A model generated the notes under the pieces. That model was not told where the DNA came from and did no database searches. It saw only the letters and a list, made by a program, of their open reading frames with translations. Source: JBLIRR01 sp049472395 (GTDB lineage Bacteria; SZUA-182; DTGQ01; JBLIRR01). Taken from it: a stretch of DNA of 64,000 nucleotides. The position numbers were made by a program, and so were the translations under genes. Below are positions 16,167-25,523 of this stretch, piece after piece. The DNA is taken from NCBI GenBank assembly GCA_049472395.1, contig JBLIRR010000027.1, positions 1 to 64,000 on the forward strand, in the 5' to 3' direction. Each line of letters starts with the position of its first letter. The first letter of the stretch is position 1.

Positions 16167-19100
16167 ATGAATACGCAGGCATATGATGCAATAAAAATTT
16201 CATTTCTTCTCCTCAGCATTCTCTTAACCTTGGGCAGGTCGAATGCCTATTCCTCTGAAGTTACACTTGCATGGGACAAAAACAGTGAACCAGATCTCAT
16301 GGCTTATAAGGTCTATTATAAAACCGGTTCATCGGGTGCACCCTATGATGGCACCGGAGCTTATCAGGGAAGTTCAGGGATAACCGTACTCACAGAAGAT
16401 CTTGATGATCCGAATAATCCTACCTACCTCTTGAGTGGTCTGAACAATATTGATACCTATTTTTTTGCCGTCACAGCCGTTGACGAGGCATATAATGAGA
16501 GTGATTTTTCCAATGAAGTGCAATTGATTCAAGACTCAAATATCCCTTTAACAGCCGAAGCCAATGGGCCCTATAGCGGCACAGAGGGTCAGGAGATAAG
16601 TTTTAGCAGCGCAGGCTCTGTTGATGACGACGGGGATACGCTCACCTATAGTTGGAATTTTGGTGATGAAAAAACCAGCACACTCCCCAATCCCACCCAT
16701 ATCTATGAGAAGGATGGTGAATATACGGTCACTCTCACGGTCAGTGACGACTTTTCGTCAGATTCGGATACCGCGACTGTCACGGTTGCTGATACAGATC
16801 CTGCTGCGGATTTTTCCGGAACCCCCACGAGCGGGAGCGCTCCTTTGAGTGTCTCCTTTTCAGCCACAGCTTCATCTTACGATGGTATAGTGTCCTATAG
16901 TTGGGATTTTGGTGATGAAGGAACAGGGACAGGCCAAACCATCACTCATATCTATGAAAAAAGAGGCACCTATACTGTTACACTTACAGCTACTGAGGAG
17001 GATGGGGATATCGATACTGTTACAAAGGATAGTCTTATTTCTGCACTCAACAATCCACCGGAAGCCGAAGCCAATGGGCCCTATAGCGGCACAGTAGATC
17101 ATGCGATAAGCTTTAGAAGTGATGGCTCTTTTGATGACGACGAGGATACTCTCACCTATAATTGGGATTTTGGTGATAAAGAAACCAGCACACTCCCCAA
17201 TCCCGCCCATACCTATGCACAAGAAGGTGACTATACGGTAACTCTCACGGTCAGTGACACCTTTTCGTCAGATACGGATACCGCAACAGTGAGCATTACG
17301 GGGAATGAAGAAAATGTAGCCCCAGTTTTAAAAGATCAGGCAATAACGATTGATGAGGATAATTCAGTCGTTATTACACTCACAACATCATCAAATGATA
17401 TGAATGAATCAATATCGTATGTAGTAGTTGATAATCCTTCCAACGGAATATTGGACGGCCAAACCCCTATTATCACGTATATCCCTGATGTTAATTTTGC
17501 GGGTGAAGATAGCTTCACTTTTTATGCAGTAAATGGTTCTCTTAATTCCAATACCGCCACAGCGAGGATAACTGTTATTGCAATAAATGATCCACCGGTA
17601 GCTAATGCGGGCCCATCTCAAATAGTAAGTGATGGGGAACTCGTTACTCTTAATGGGACAAACTCCTTTGATGTGGATGATGGCATTGACTTATATCTGT
17701 GGGAGGTCACAGAAGGTGATGAAATTTCTCTGTCTGATCCTACAATCGCGAGCACAACCTTCATTGCTCCGAGTGTCGGACGAAAGAGCCAGGCCCTCAC
17801 ATTAAAATTAACAGTGACCGATCATGGCGGACTTCAATCCTCAGCATATAGTACCATCAATATAAGCAATGATAATACTCCTCCCAATGCTGACGCAGGA
17901 TTTGATGACTCTGTGAGCCAAGGCTCGATTGTCACTCTTAATGGTTCCAATTCTGATGACCCGGATGGAGATATAACAACCTATCTATGGGAAGGGATAG
18001 GCAATTCTATAGAACTGTCTGCTTCTAATTCGCCAATAATTACATTCGAGGCGCCCAGTACAGATAAGAAAAGCCTATTGCTCAAGTTCCGGCTCACAGT
18101 GATTGACAATGATGGTCTTAAGGCTACAGACATGGTAAGGATTAACGTAATCGGTGATACACTCGCGCCTAATGCGAAAGCAGGATCTGATCAAGTAGTG
18201 TATGAAGGAGATACAGTGATGCTCACAGGAATTGACTCTTCAGATCCCGATGACGGCATCGCATCATACCAGTTCATCCAAACGGAAGGCTTGCCCGTTT
18301 ACTTATCCGATCCCACCTCAAGCCAACCGACTTTTATTGCGCCGGAGGTTGACTCAGAAGGTGCTTATTTAACTTTTGAATTAATCATCACAGATCGCGC
18401 AGGCCTTGAAACCACAGACTCGTGCGTAATTTATATTGCAGGGGACTCTGAGGAGCAGTATAACGACGATGACAATGATGGTATCCCAAATGATACTGAT
18501 AATTGTGTAAATACCTATAATCCCGACCAAACCGATTCGGATGGAGATAATAGCGGGGATGCCTGTGATGGCTGCCCGGATAATCCTGATAAGAATGAAC
18601 CTGGTATTTGCGGGTGTGAACAGGTATATACGAAGTCCAATTCCCCCGTGGCAGATGCTGGGCCTGATCAGGTAATCGCAGAAGGAGAACACGTGAGACT
18701 TGATGCATCAAATTCTTATGATCCTGATGATGATATTGTGTCTTATTTCTGGGAACAGATAGCTGGCAGTGAGATTATGTTATCCGATGATACGTCCTAT
18801 CAACCAAAATTTATCACGCCACAAGTGAATGCAGAGGGGGAATCGTTGATCTTTAGAGTAACGATAACCGATTGTGCAGGCAATCAATCCACGGATACAT
18901 GTATGGTGTCGGTTACCTGGAGCAATAAAGTCCCGATAGCTGATAGCGGCGATAACCTTTATGCGGCCCAAGGTGAGATAGTAATCCTCGATGGCTATAA
19001 CTCGACCGACCCGGACGACAGCATTGTTTCATATCTATGGGAGCAAATAGACGGTGTTCACGTAATCCTTTCTAATCCAGAATCCGTTCGAACATACTTT

Positions 19101-20183
19101 ACCGCTCCCGCAGTCGACGAAGATGGTGATTCATTATTATTCAAGTTGACCGTGACTGATAAAAACGGACTTAGATCATCAGATACTGTTATTGTCAATA
19201 TATGTACTACTACTCTTCCACCTGTTGCTGATATCGGCCCTGAACAAATAATCGACGAAGGAACGACAGTACAACTGGATGCATCAGGTTCGACAGATCA
19301 CTATGGAACGAGTCTATCCTATAAATGGGAGCAATTACAAGGCCCTCCTGTGACTCTTTCTGACCCGGATGGCGCACTGCCGACTTTTGTCACCCCTGCG
19401 GTAAATACGGATGAAATAGTCCTCACCTTTCAATGCATAATCGAAGATGAGGCAGGACTTAAGGATTCAGAACAGGTCACTATTACTATCCGGGATAATG
19501 GCATTAGTGGTTTTCCCGAGAATGCACTGACATCCACAGCTATAAATGACGAAAATATAGGAATAACCATGGATAGCGACTGCAATTTAGTGCTTCTTGA
19601 ACATATCGAGCCGGATAGTGTGACGGATATCACAGTTGAGCCGCACAACTATATTTTCGGGTATATGGAAATGGATATTGAGGTTGAAACCCCTGGTGAT
19701 GCAGCAACAATTACGCTCTATTTGTCGGATCCACTTGCGGAAGATCTTCGATGGTTCAATCATGACCCTGAAATCGGATGGTATGATTTCACTGAACAGG
19801 TTACCTTTAATGCTGAAAGAAATCAAGTGACGATAACCCTGATTGACGGTGGAATTGGTGATGACGATGGTGTTGCCGATGGAATCATTACACATACTCC
19901 TACGGGTTTTCGTTCTGCTTCAAATACGGGTGAGGGAGGAGAAGGGGAGGAGACTGGCGAGCATGATGAAAGTAAAGGAACAGAAGTTGGACTGGAGGAT
20001 AATAAGGAGTCAGAAGAAGAGGGAGACGACAGCCTTTTATCACTACAGAAAGATGCTATGCAGATGGCAGCTGGATGCTTTATCGCGACAGCTGCCACGC
20101 AATCTCCATTGATGCACACTTCGCCAATGAATAATAATGCAATCCTTGCTAAAATCCGGGGCTGGCTACGAAAGATATTTTAG
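16167..20183 (+). CDS. Giant secreted PKD/fibronectin surface protein with choice-of-anchor U and CFI-box C-terminus
   Basis: This is an exported protein of 1338 aa. Order: signal peptide (about 1-29), fibronectin III (about 30-122), three PKD domains (about 129-380, with YSWNFGDE and YSWDFGDE), a cadherin-like Ig repeat (about 385-475), three PKD/REJ-like repeats (to about 765), a thrombospondin type 3 calcium-binding segment (DDDNDGIPNDTDNC, about 768-820), three further PKD-like repeats (to about 1110), a choice-of-anchor U-type domain ending TLIDGGIGDDDGVADGII, an acidic linker, and a CFI-box (AAGCFIATA) followed by a short basic tail. ATG 16167 is chosen because a G6 Shine-Dalgarno run lies 7 bases upstream; a GTG at 16152 overlaps that run. 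It is probably a calcium-dependent adhesin or matrix protein, made when the sigma-54 activator and c-di-GMP level permit. Confidence 0.9.
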   Translation: MNTQAYDAIKISFLLLSILLTLGRSNAYSSEVTLAWDKNSEPDLMAYKVYYKTGSSGAPYDGTGAYQGSSGITVLTEDLDDPNNPTYLLSGLNNIDTYFFAVTAVDEAYNESDFSNEVQLIQDSNIPLTAEANGPYSGTEGQEISFSSAGSVDDDGDTLTYSWNFGDEKTSTLPNPTHIYEKDGEYTVTLTVSDDFSSDSDTATVTVADTDPAADFSGTPTSGSAPLSVSFSATASSYDGIVSYSWDFGDEGTGTGQTITHIYEKRGTYTVTLTATEEDGDIDTVTKDSLISALNNPPEAEANGPYSGTVDHAISFRSDGSFDDDEDTLTYNWDFGDKETSTLPNPAHTYAQEGDYTVTLTVSDTFSSDTDTATVSITGNEENVAPVLKDQAITIDEDNSVVITLTTSSNDMNESISYVVVDNPSNGILDGQTPIITYIPDVNFAGEDSFTFYAVNGSLNSNTATARITVIAINDPPVANAGPSQIVSDGELVTLNGTNSFDVDDGIDLYLWEVTEGDEISLSDPTIASTTFIAPSVGRKSQALTLKLTVTDHGGLQSSAYSTINISNDNTPPNADAGFDDSVSQGSIVTLNGSNSDDPDGDITTYLWEGIGNSIELSASNSPIITFEAPSTDKKSLLLKFRLTVIDNDGLKATDMVRINVIGDTLAPNAKAGSDQVVYEGDTVMLTGIDSSDPDDGIASYQFIQTEGLPVYLSDPTSSQPTFIAPEVDSEGAYLTFELIITDRAGLETTDSCVIYIAGDSEEQYNDDDNDGIPNDTDNCVNTYNPDQTDSDGDNSGDACDGCPDNPDKNEPGICGCEQVYTKSNSPVADAGPDQVIAEGEHVRLDASNSYDPDDDIVSYFWEQIAGSEIMLSDDTSYQPKFITPQVNAEGESLIFRVTITDCAGNQSTDTCMVSVTWSNKVPIADSGDNLYAAQGEIVILDGYNSTDPDDSIVSYLWEQIDGVHVILSNPESVRTYFTAPAVDEDGDSLLFKLTVTDKNGLRSSDTVIVNICTTTLPPVADIGPEQIIDEGTTVQLDASGSTDHYGTSLSYKWEQLQGPPVTLSDPDGALPTFVTPAVNTDEIVLTFQCIIEDEAGLKDSEQVTITIRDNGISGFPENALTSTAINDENIGITMDSDCNLVLLEHIEPDSVTDITVEPHNYIFGYMEMDIEVETPGDAATITLYLSDPLAEDLRWFNHDPEIGWYDFTEQVTFNAERNQVTITLIDGGIGDDDGVADGIITHTPTGFRSASNTGEGGEGEETGEHDESKGTEVGLEDNKESEEEGDDSLLSLQKDAMQMAAGCFIATAATQSPLMHTSPMNNNAILAKIRGWLRKIF
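16554..17299 (+). repeat. Duplicated PKD module (510-bp offset)
   Basis: Bases 16554-16790 and 17064-17299 are close DNA copies, sharing GCCAATGGGCCCTATAGCGG and CACACTCCCCAATCCC exactly. They encode PKD domains 1 and 3. The high DNA identity implies a recent intragenic duplication, a source of length variation by recombination. Confidence 0.8.
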
Positions 20184-20192
20184 GCTGGGCTC

Positions 20193-20250
20193 TCGCGAAG
20201 CTCCGCCTCACCCTAATAAGGTTAAAGGTTTTTTCTGCGGGGCTTCGCGA
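20193..20250. terminator. Stem-loop between convergent genes
   Basis: TCGCGAAGCTCCGC (20193-20206) pairs with GCGGGGCTTCGCGA (20237-20250) over 14 bp with one G-U, around a 30-base loop. It lies between the stops of the PKD gene and the trmN6-like gene. No U run follows on either strand, so it may be a processed 3' end or a REP-like element rather than a classical terminator. Confidence 0.45.
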
Positions 20251-20286
20251 TGCTTATTTCCTGGATGCTCGATAAAAAAAGAACGG

Positions 20287-21003
20287 CTAGTCGAGATGAA
20301 ATATATGTTCTATATCTGCGGAATATTTACCCTGTTCACTGTATATATATAAAGGAGTCTCAACCTTCAGCCCCGGTTTTGCATTTTTTTTTGCCTCCAA
20401 TAAAAAAAGATGAGGGGGTTTACTTTTCCGTGATGATATAAAGCGCATTCGCTTTGGCTCCAGTTTGAAGTCCCGCACACTTACTATAAGATCAATTAAT
20501 CTATCAACAGGGAAAATAGTGAAAAATTTCCCTCCATTATTGAGTAGATAGGAAGCAGCGACAATGAAATCCGGGATGGTTGCTGAAATTTCATGCCTCG
20601 CTTGTGCCTTGTCCTTATGAGGATTTATTCTGCCAGTGCCCAATTTATAATAGGGGGGGTTGGTCACCACAACATTAAAATATCCAGGGTTCCATGCCTG
20701 TTGTACCTCCTGGATATCATTATTTATAAAAGTGATCGTATGATCACTGAGAGTATTCGCTTCCTTGTTCTGTTTAGCAATATCTATCAATTCGCTCTGT
20801 ATATCAATCCCAATAATAGTCAAGTACTTACATTTTTTTGTTAAAAGCAGCGGGATAATACCGCATCCTGTCCCAAGATCAATAATTCTTTGGTCTCGTG
20901 AACATGTGACAAAATCTGCCAATAGGAAAGAATCAATATTATATTTATATCCCTCCTCCTTTTGATTTATTGTGAGCATACCTCTATTTGAATTTTTCCA
21001 CAA
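20287..21003 (-). CDS. TrmN6-like tRNA (adenine-N6) methyltransferase
   Basis: This SAM-dependent N6-adenine methyltransferase of the YfiC/TrmN6 family modifies A37 of tRNA-Val in E. coli. Motif I is IIDLGTGCGIIPLLL (about 40-54) and the catalytic motif is VVTNPPYYK (about 113-121). FAM-type openings such as GYKYNIDSFLLADF are family-typical. The longest frame starts at a TTG (21003) that overlaps the lipoprotein gene by 20 bases; an ATG at 20979 gives the canonical N-terminus (MLTINQKEEGY) but is only one base from its AGAGG site. The length of 230-238 aa is normal. It is the last gene of a five-gene minus-strand run. Confidence 0.85.
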   Translation of the reverse strand: MWKNSNRGMLTINQKEEGYKYNIDSFLLADFVTCSRDQRIIDLGTGCGIIPLLLTKKCKYLTIIGIDIQSELIDIAKQNKEANTLSDHTITFINNDIQEVQQAWNPGYFNVVVTNPPYYKLGTGRINPHKDKAQARHEISATIPDFIVAASYLLNNGGKFFTIFPVDRLIDLIVSVRDFKLEPKRMRFISSRKSKPPHLFLLEAKKNAKPGLKVETPLYIYSEQGKYSADIEHIFHLD

Positions 21004-21742
21004 TCTGTGCGATTACATTATTGATATTTATTGTCAATTGCTTAAGACCATTTTCCGCTGCTCTCTTGACGTGCTTTGAAAGATTTAAATTTTTCGGCAT
21101 AGTAGAGGAGAACTCAATCTGATCTTGTGTTGATTCAACGCGATAGAGTTTATTATGAGCTGCATTAAACAATAGTGCCTCATTTATTATTACCATATTA
21201 AAATCCCCGATTTCTTTGAGTGCTTGATGCGAGATGAGCAATCCTGGGGATAAAAAATATGAGAGAGGGATCGTATGCTCAGAATTAACCTGAATAATTC
21301 TGCGAAATACACAGAGCAGCGATGTTTTATATTTTAAGGAAAGAGAATTTAATAAACGGCGAGTGACGGTCCCCCTTATCTCCTCATTAAAATAGATCTG
21401 ATTGACATAGTGATAATCTATCTTCACTAATTTGTCACTGATGAGAGCGTGACTGCTCAACAGGCTATCAAATGAATCGTTATTCCCCACATCTCCGGAA
21501 AGTGAATTATTAAATAGGTCATTCCCATTGTGGGAGAAAAAATAATACCCTTTTTGGGGTCGATTCTGATGAATGCTTAGTGAAGCAGGAAAGGCCATTT
21601 TATCAGGCGGGAATGGATCCGACTCTTTACTTAAAAATATATCATTGGTATCATCAGCGGTCATTGTGGTTTCAGGCTTTTTTGTACATGAAAATAGTGC
21701 GACCATAGAAAATAATATTACTAAAAATAAGGTTTTCTTCAT
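20984..21742 (-). CDS. Lipoprotein of unknown function
   Basis: This 252-aa protein has a clear lipoprotein signal (MKKTLFLVILFSMVALFSC, Cys 19), so it should be anchored in the outer or inner membrane. The mature part has a Thr/Asp-rich start, then an alpha/beta mix with no domain I recognise. The C-terminal 45 residues look like an amphipathic helix (LSKHVKRAAENGLKQLTININNV). It overlaps the trmN6-like gene and follows ilvD by 56 bases, which says little about its role. No internal repeats or catalytic motifs stand out. Confidence 0.75.
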   Translation of the reverse strand: MKKTLFLVILFSMVALFSCTKKPETTMTADDTNDIFLSKESDPFPPDKMAFPASLSIHQNRPQKGYYFFSHNGNDLFNNSLSGDVGNNDSFDSLLSSHALISDKLVKIDYHYVNQIYFNEEIRGTVTRRLLNSLSLKYKTSLLCVFRRIIQVNSEHTIPLSYFLSPGLLISHQALKEIGDFNMVIINEALLFNAAHNKLYRVESTQDQIEFSSTMPKNLNLSKHVKRAAENGLKQLTININNVIAQIVEKFK

Positions 21743-21798
21743 ATTCTCCCCCTCATCCGTGTACGCCGGATAATATTGTTATGTAAACCTATAGCGAT

Positions 21799-23547
21799 TC
21801 ATTCCAGTACATCCGCAAGAACAGCTCCTGTATCAGCGCTTTGTACGAAAGCGCTGTAACGTCCTAGCCATCCATGTTTCACTTTTGGGACAAATGGTTT
21901 TTTCTCTTTCATCCTTCTTTCGAATTCATCATCTGATATCTTTAATTCTATTTTTTTTGTGATGGCGTTAATATATATAATATCAGAATCTCGTATTATC
22001 CCGATAGGGCCACCAGCGGCAGCTTCGGGGGATATATGACCGATGCACAGCCCCCTTGTGCCACCAGAGAACCTTCCGTCAGTAATAAGAGCTGCTTTTA
22101 TCCCTGCCCCGCTAATTGCTGCTGTTGGAGAAAGCATCTCCTGCATTCCAGGCCCTCCCTTTGGCCCCTCATATCGAATGACAACTACATCCCCATCCTT
22201 AACATGTCCTTTCAGTATACCATCAAGGGCTTCCTCTTGAGATTCATATATTCTGGCCCTTCCCTCATATTCCAACATATCGCGCTCGACACCCGCAACC
22301 TTTACCACAGATCCGTTGGGCGCAATATTGCCGAACAAGATAGCGAGGCCTCCTGTGGATGAAAAGGCATTATTTTTCTCACGGATAATCCTATCATCCG
22401 GATCTGGAGATCGGCTGATATACTCCTCTAATATCCCTTCAACTGTTTTTACATTTATTTTAAAATAAGGATGCCCGCCTTTTACAAGAGACTTTAATAT
22501 GGTGCCCATACCTCCGACCTTGTCCACATCTTCAATATGTACATCGGGAAGTGAAGGAGAGACCTTGCATATATTGGGTGTGCTTTCAGCCAACATATTT
22601 AAACGGTTAAGATCGTATGAAATCCCTGCCTCGTGAGCAAGGGCAAGGGTATGCAAGACAGTATTCGTGGACCCACCCATGGCCATATCAAGGATGAATG
22701 CGTTATCAATAGCCTCAGGAGTCACTATATCCAAAGGCCGAATGTCCTCCTTTATGACATGCGCTAATCTCTCCCCTGCCCTTTTGACAAGTTCTAATCG
22801 ATCCGGATTGATTTCCCATTCTCCTCTGCTTTTATCTGTATATCGCGCGGCAGGAATGGTTCCATTACCGGGCAATGCGAGCCCAACGATCTCTCCAATA
22901 CAATTCATTGAATTGGCGGTAAATAATCCCGCGCATGAACCACAGGTAAGACATGCTTCCATAGAGAGTTTATATAAATCCTCATCGCTCATTTTGCCCG
23001 CGCTATTTGCACCGATACCCTCAAAAACACTTATAAGATCCTTATTTCCCATTCCAGTCAGCATTGGCCCACCTGACACATACACAGAAGGAAGGTTAAG
23101 CCTTACCATCGCATTGTACATTCCGGGGATTATTTTATCGCAGTTTCCTATACCTATCCATCCATCACACGGATGGGCGCCGATAATTGATTCTATCTGA
23201 TCAGTGATAAGCTCTCTTGAGGGAAGAGAATATTTCATCCCAAAATGTCCCATGGCTATCCCATCACAGATCGCTGCCCCTATATTGGCATACCATACGT
23301 TAAAGCCCATGCCTTCCAAATGTTCTTTAAGAAAATACCCAAGCGTATCAAGATGAACATGACCTGGAATGTGTGTGGTGTAAGAATTAATAATTGTGAC
23401 ATAGCGTTTTTTAAGATCCCCCAGCTCTTTTATCGTTCCTGTTGCCTTCATAAGAGCTGCCGCACCCAACATATGCTTTCCTTCAGCAACTATTCTGCTT
23501 CCCTTTTTTTGAATATTCTCAAATCCACTGTTAATAACTTCTTTCAT
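21799..23547 (-). CDS. ilvD: Dihydroxy-acid dehydratase
   Basis: This Fe-S enzyme dehydrates dihydroxy-isovalerate and dihydroxy-methylvalerate in valine, leucine and isoleucine synthesis. The 582-aa length is usual. Cluster ligands are visible in GAHPCDGWIGIGNCDKIIPGM (two Cys) and ACLTCGSCAGLFTANSMNC. The family signature MGGSTNTVLHTLALAHEAGI and the C-terminal LITDGRFSGGTRGLCIGHISPEA are intact. No other ilv/leu genes are adjacent. It lies 12 bases behind the helicase gene on the minus strand, so it is co-transcribed with unrelated housekeeping genes. ATG 23547 is preceded by an AGGAG-like site (read on the minus strand). Confidence 0.96.
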   Translation of the reverse strand: MKEVINSGFENIQKKGSRIVAEGKHMLGAAALMKATGTIKELGDLKKRYVTIINSYTTHIPGHVHLDTLGYFLKEHLEGMGFNVWYANIGAAICDGIAMGHFGMKYSLPSRELITDQIESIIGAHPCDGWIGIGNCDKIIPGMYNAMVRLNLPSVYVSGGPMLTGMGNKDLISVFEGIGANSAGKMSDEDLYKLSMEACLTCGSCAGLFTANSMNCIGEIVGLALPGNGTIPAARYTDKSRGEWEINPDRLELVKRAGERLAHVIKEDIRPLDIVTPEAIDNAFILDMAMGGSTNTVLHTLALAHEAGISYDLNRLNMLAESTPNICKVSPSLPDVHIEDVDKVGGMGTILKSLVKGGHPYFKINVKTVEGILEEYISRSPDPDDRIIREKNNAFSSTGGLAILFGNIAPNGSVVKVAGVERDMLEYEGRARIYESQEEALDGILKGHVKDGDVVVIRYEGPKGGPGMQEMLSPTAAISGAGIKAALITDGRFSGGTRGLCIGHISPEAAAGGPIGIIRDSDIIYINAITKKIELKISDDEFERRMKEKKPFVPKVKHGWLGRYSAFVQSADTGAVLADVLE

Positions 23548-23559
23548 AATACTATCTCC

Positions 23560-25515
23560 TCAATTCTCTAATGAATTAAATTTTTCCTTGGCCTCCTCAA
23601 GCCTATACACAATAGGACATGGGGGTAAATTCTGAACAATTATCCCACCATATGATTTTGTTTGCAAACGCCGATCAAGAATCACGAACAATCCTTTATC
23701 ATTCCGATTTCTTATTAATCTCCCAAGCCCTTGTTTTAGGGAAATAATTGCTGAGGGAAGTTGATATTCATGAAAAGGCTCCTTCCCATGCTCCCTCAGC
23801 CGTTCTATTCTGGCGGCAATAATAGGCTCAGTGGGCACGGCAAATGGGATGCGATCAATGATGAGGCAACTTAAGGTCTCTCCGGGTATATCTAAACCCT
23901 GCCAGAAGCTCCTTGTTGCAAGCAATACAGAAGATATATCATCACGAAAGCACTCAATGAGACGTAAACCGGACATATCCCCCTGTTTTAATATCCGAAA
24001 TTTTCTTTGGCCATCCTGAGAAATTCTGCCATGCAAATAGTGGTACACATGAGTAAGATTATGAAAGCTTGTAAATAAAATAAGAGCTCTCCCACGTGTC
24101 GCCATAAGGATACGTTCAATCTCGGGGCAAATCTTATCAACAAAGTGCGGATGCTGGGGTAATGGTATCTTCTGGGGAAGATACACCACAGCCTGCTTCT
24201 GATACTCAAAAGGGGATTCTAGTATGAGTTCAAGATCAGGCTTTAACCCGAGACGAGAACAAATGTATGCAAAATTTTCATTTGCTGACATGGTGGCAGA
24301 TGTCAGAACAAAACCCTTTAAACGATTAAAAAGATTTTGTGGAAGCTGATCGGCAACATTAATGGGAGAGGCATTTAAAAATATTCCCCTTCCCCTACGC
24401 TCGCCCCAATAACAAAAATCCATATCGCTCGGATCACGAATAAATTCCAATGCATCTTTAATTTCTGCAGTCCGCCGGCAAAAGGCTGCAAATATTCTAT
24501 TCGAGTTTTGCTTTATGTTCCCAAGTTGGACCTTAAGCTGCGATAAGTCTGTGATTATTGCATCAACGGATTTCTGAAGATGTGCAGAGGAGAAAAGTGT
24601 GTTCAATAAGAACTTATCCTCCTTATGAGTTCGAATTATATCAAAGAATTGGTCTTTATGGAGTGAAAGCTCATCCAATGTTTTGCCCATATTCCAATCA
24701 TCTATTATTTTATCCTCACTCATCTGTCTCTTAATATCGAGGGCTAACTCCTGAAGGCGATAATTGCTCACCATCTGACCAAAATATTCCATGGCGATTT
24801 CATCCAAAAGGTGCGCTTCATCGACGATCAAACGATTATACTTGGGAATGGCTTCCCCAAAGGAGAGGGCCCGCAATCTGCAATCAGCCATAAGAAGATG
24901 ATGATTGACTATAATTATTTGGGCTCTCGCAGCCTGCTGTTTAATTCTCGTCACAAAACACTCGGAATAGTAGGGACATTGAGTAGCGAGGCAAAAATCA
25001 CTTGTGCTGCAGATTTCTTTCCATAATAGAGAATCCATCGAAATATCAACAAGTTCTATCACCTCTCCTCTTTTTGTTACCTCTATCCACCTTTTAAGGT
25101 GTGATATTCTTTTTCTGTCCAGATCATCCCAATGAAGAGCCGGGCGTGCTGAGAATACGTGCCATCTTCGAAGACATACATAATTTTCTCTTCCCTTTAA
25201 GGCCATCGCGTGAATAGACTTATCTAATACTCGCTGGAGAAGGGGAATATCTTTATGGATCAATTGGTCTTGAAGATTTTTTGTGCCTGTAGATATTACC
25301 GCGCGTTGCGCATACAACACAAGTGGCGCCAGATACGCGAGGGTTTTCCCTGTTCCCGTGCCTGCTTCAATTACTGCACACAGCCGTTCTTTAAAAGCCT
25401 TGGCAACCGCTTCCGCTATTTCGACTTGGGCAGGCCGATATTCAAATTGGGCAAAATTATGGGATAAGATGCCATCCGGAAGGAATAGATGGTCAATAGA
25501 GCCTTCAATAGGCAT
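23560..25515 (-). CDS. DinG/XPD-like ATP-dependent DNA helicase
   Basis: This 651-aa superfamily 2 helicase is of the XPD/DinG type, unwinding 5'-3' in DNA repair. Visible motifs: Walker A EAGTGTGKT (about 49-57), motif Ia STGTKNLQDQL, the DEAH box VDEAHLLDE (about 225), and motif VI QGLGRLIRNRNDKG near the C-terminus. Four cysteines for an Fe-S cluster lie in CSTSDFCLATQCPYYSEC (about 170-187). VIDRIPFAVPTEPI is a DinG/YoaA hallmark. There is no exonuclease domain at the N-terminus, unlike Gram-positive DinG. It follows the rhomboid gene by 8 bases and precedes ilvD by 12. Confidence 0.93.
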   Translation of the reverse strand: MPIEGSIDHLFLPDGILSHNFAQFEYRPAQVEIAEAVAKAFKERLCAVIEAGTGTGKTLAYLAPLVLYAQRAVISTGTKNLQDQLIHKDIPLLQRVLDKSIHAMALKGRENYVCLRRWHVFSARPALHWDDLDRKRISHLKRWIEVTKRGEVIELVDISMDSLLWKEICSTSDFCLATQCPYYSECFVTRIKQQAARAQIIIVNHHLLMADCRLRALSFGEAIPKYNRLIVDEAHLLDEIAMEYFGQMVSNYRLQELALDIKRQMSEDKIIDDWNMGKTLDELSLHKDQFFDIIRTHKEDKFLLNTLFSSAHLQKSVDAIITDLSQLKVQLGNIKQNSNRIFAAFCRRTAEIKDALEFIRDPSDMDFCYWGERRGRGIFLNASPINVADQLPQNLFNRLKGFVLTSATMSANENFAYICSRLGLKPDLELILESPFEYQKQAVVYLPQKIPLPQHPHFVDKICPEIERILMATRGRALILFTSFHNLTHVYHYLHGRISQDGQRKFRILKQGDMSGLRLIECFRDDISSVLLATRSFWQGLDIPGETLSCLIIDRIPFAVPTEPIIAARIERLREHGKEPFHEYQLPSAIISLKQGLGRLIRNRNDKGLFVILDRRLQTKSYGGIIVQNLPPCPIVYRLEEAKEKFNSLEN

Positions 25516-25523
25516 ACTGTTAC

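Noticed and set aside
18388..18711. Antisense frames inside the PKD repeats, rich in His/Tyr/Ile
   Set aside because: The composition mirrors the Asp/Gly/Thr-rich sense codons of the repeats; shadows of the real gene.
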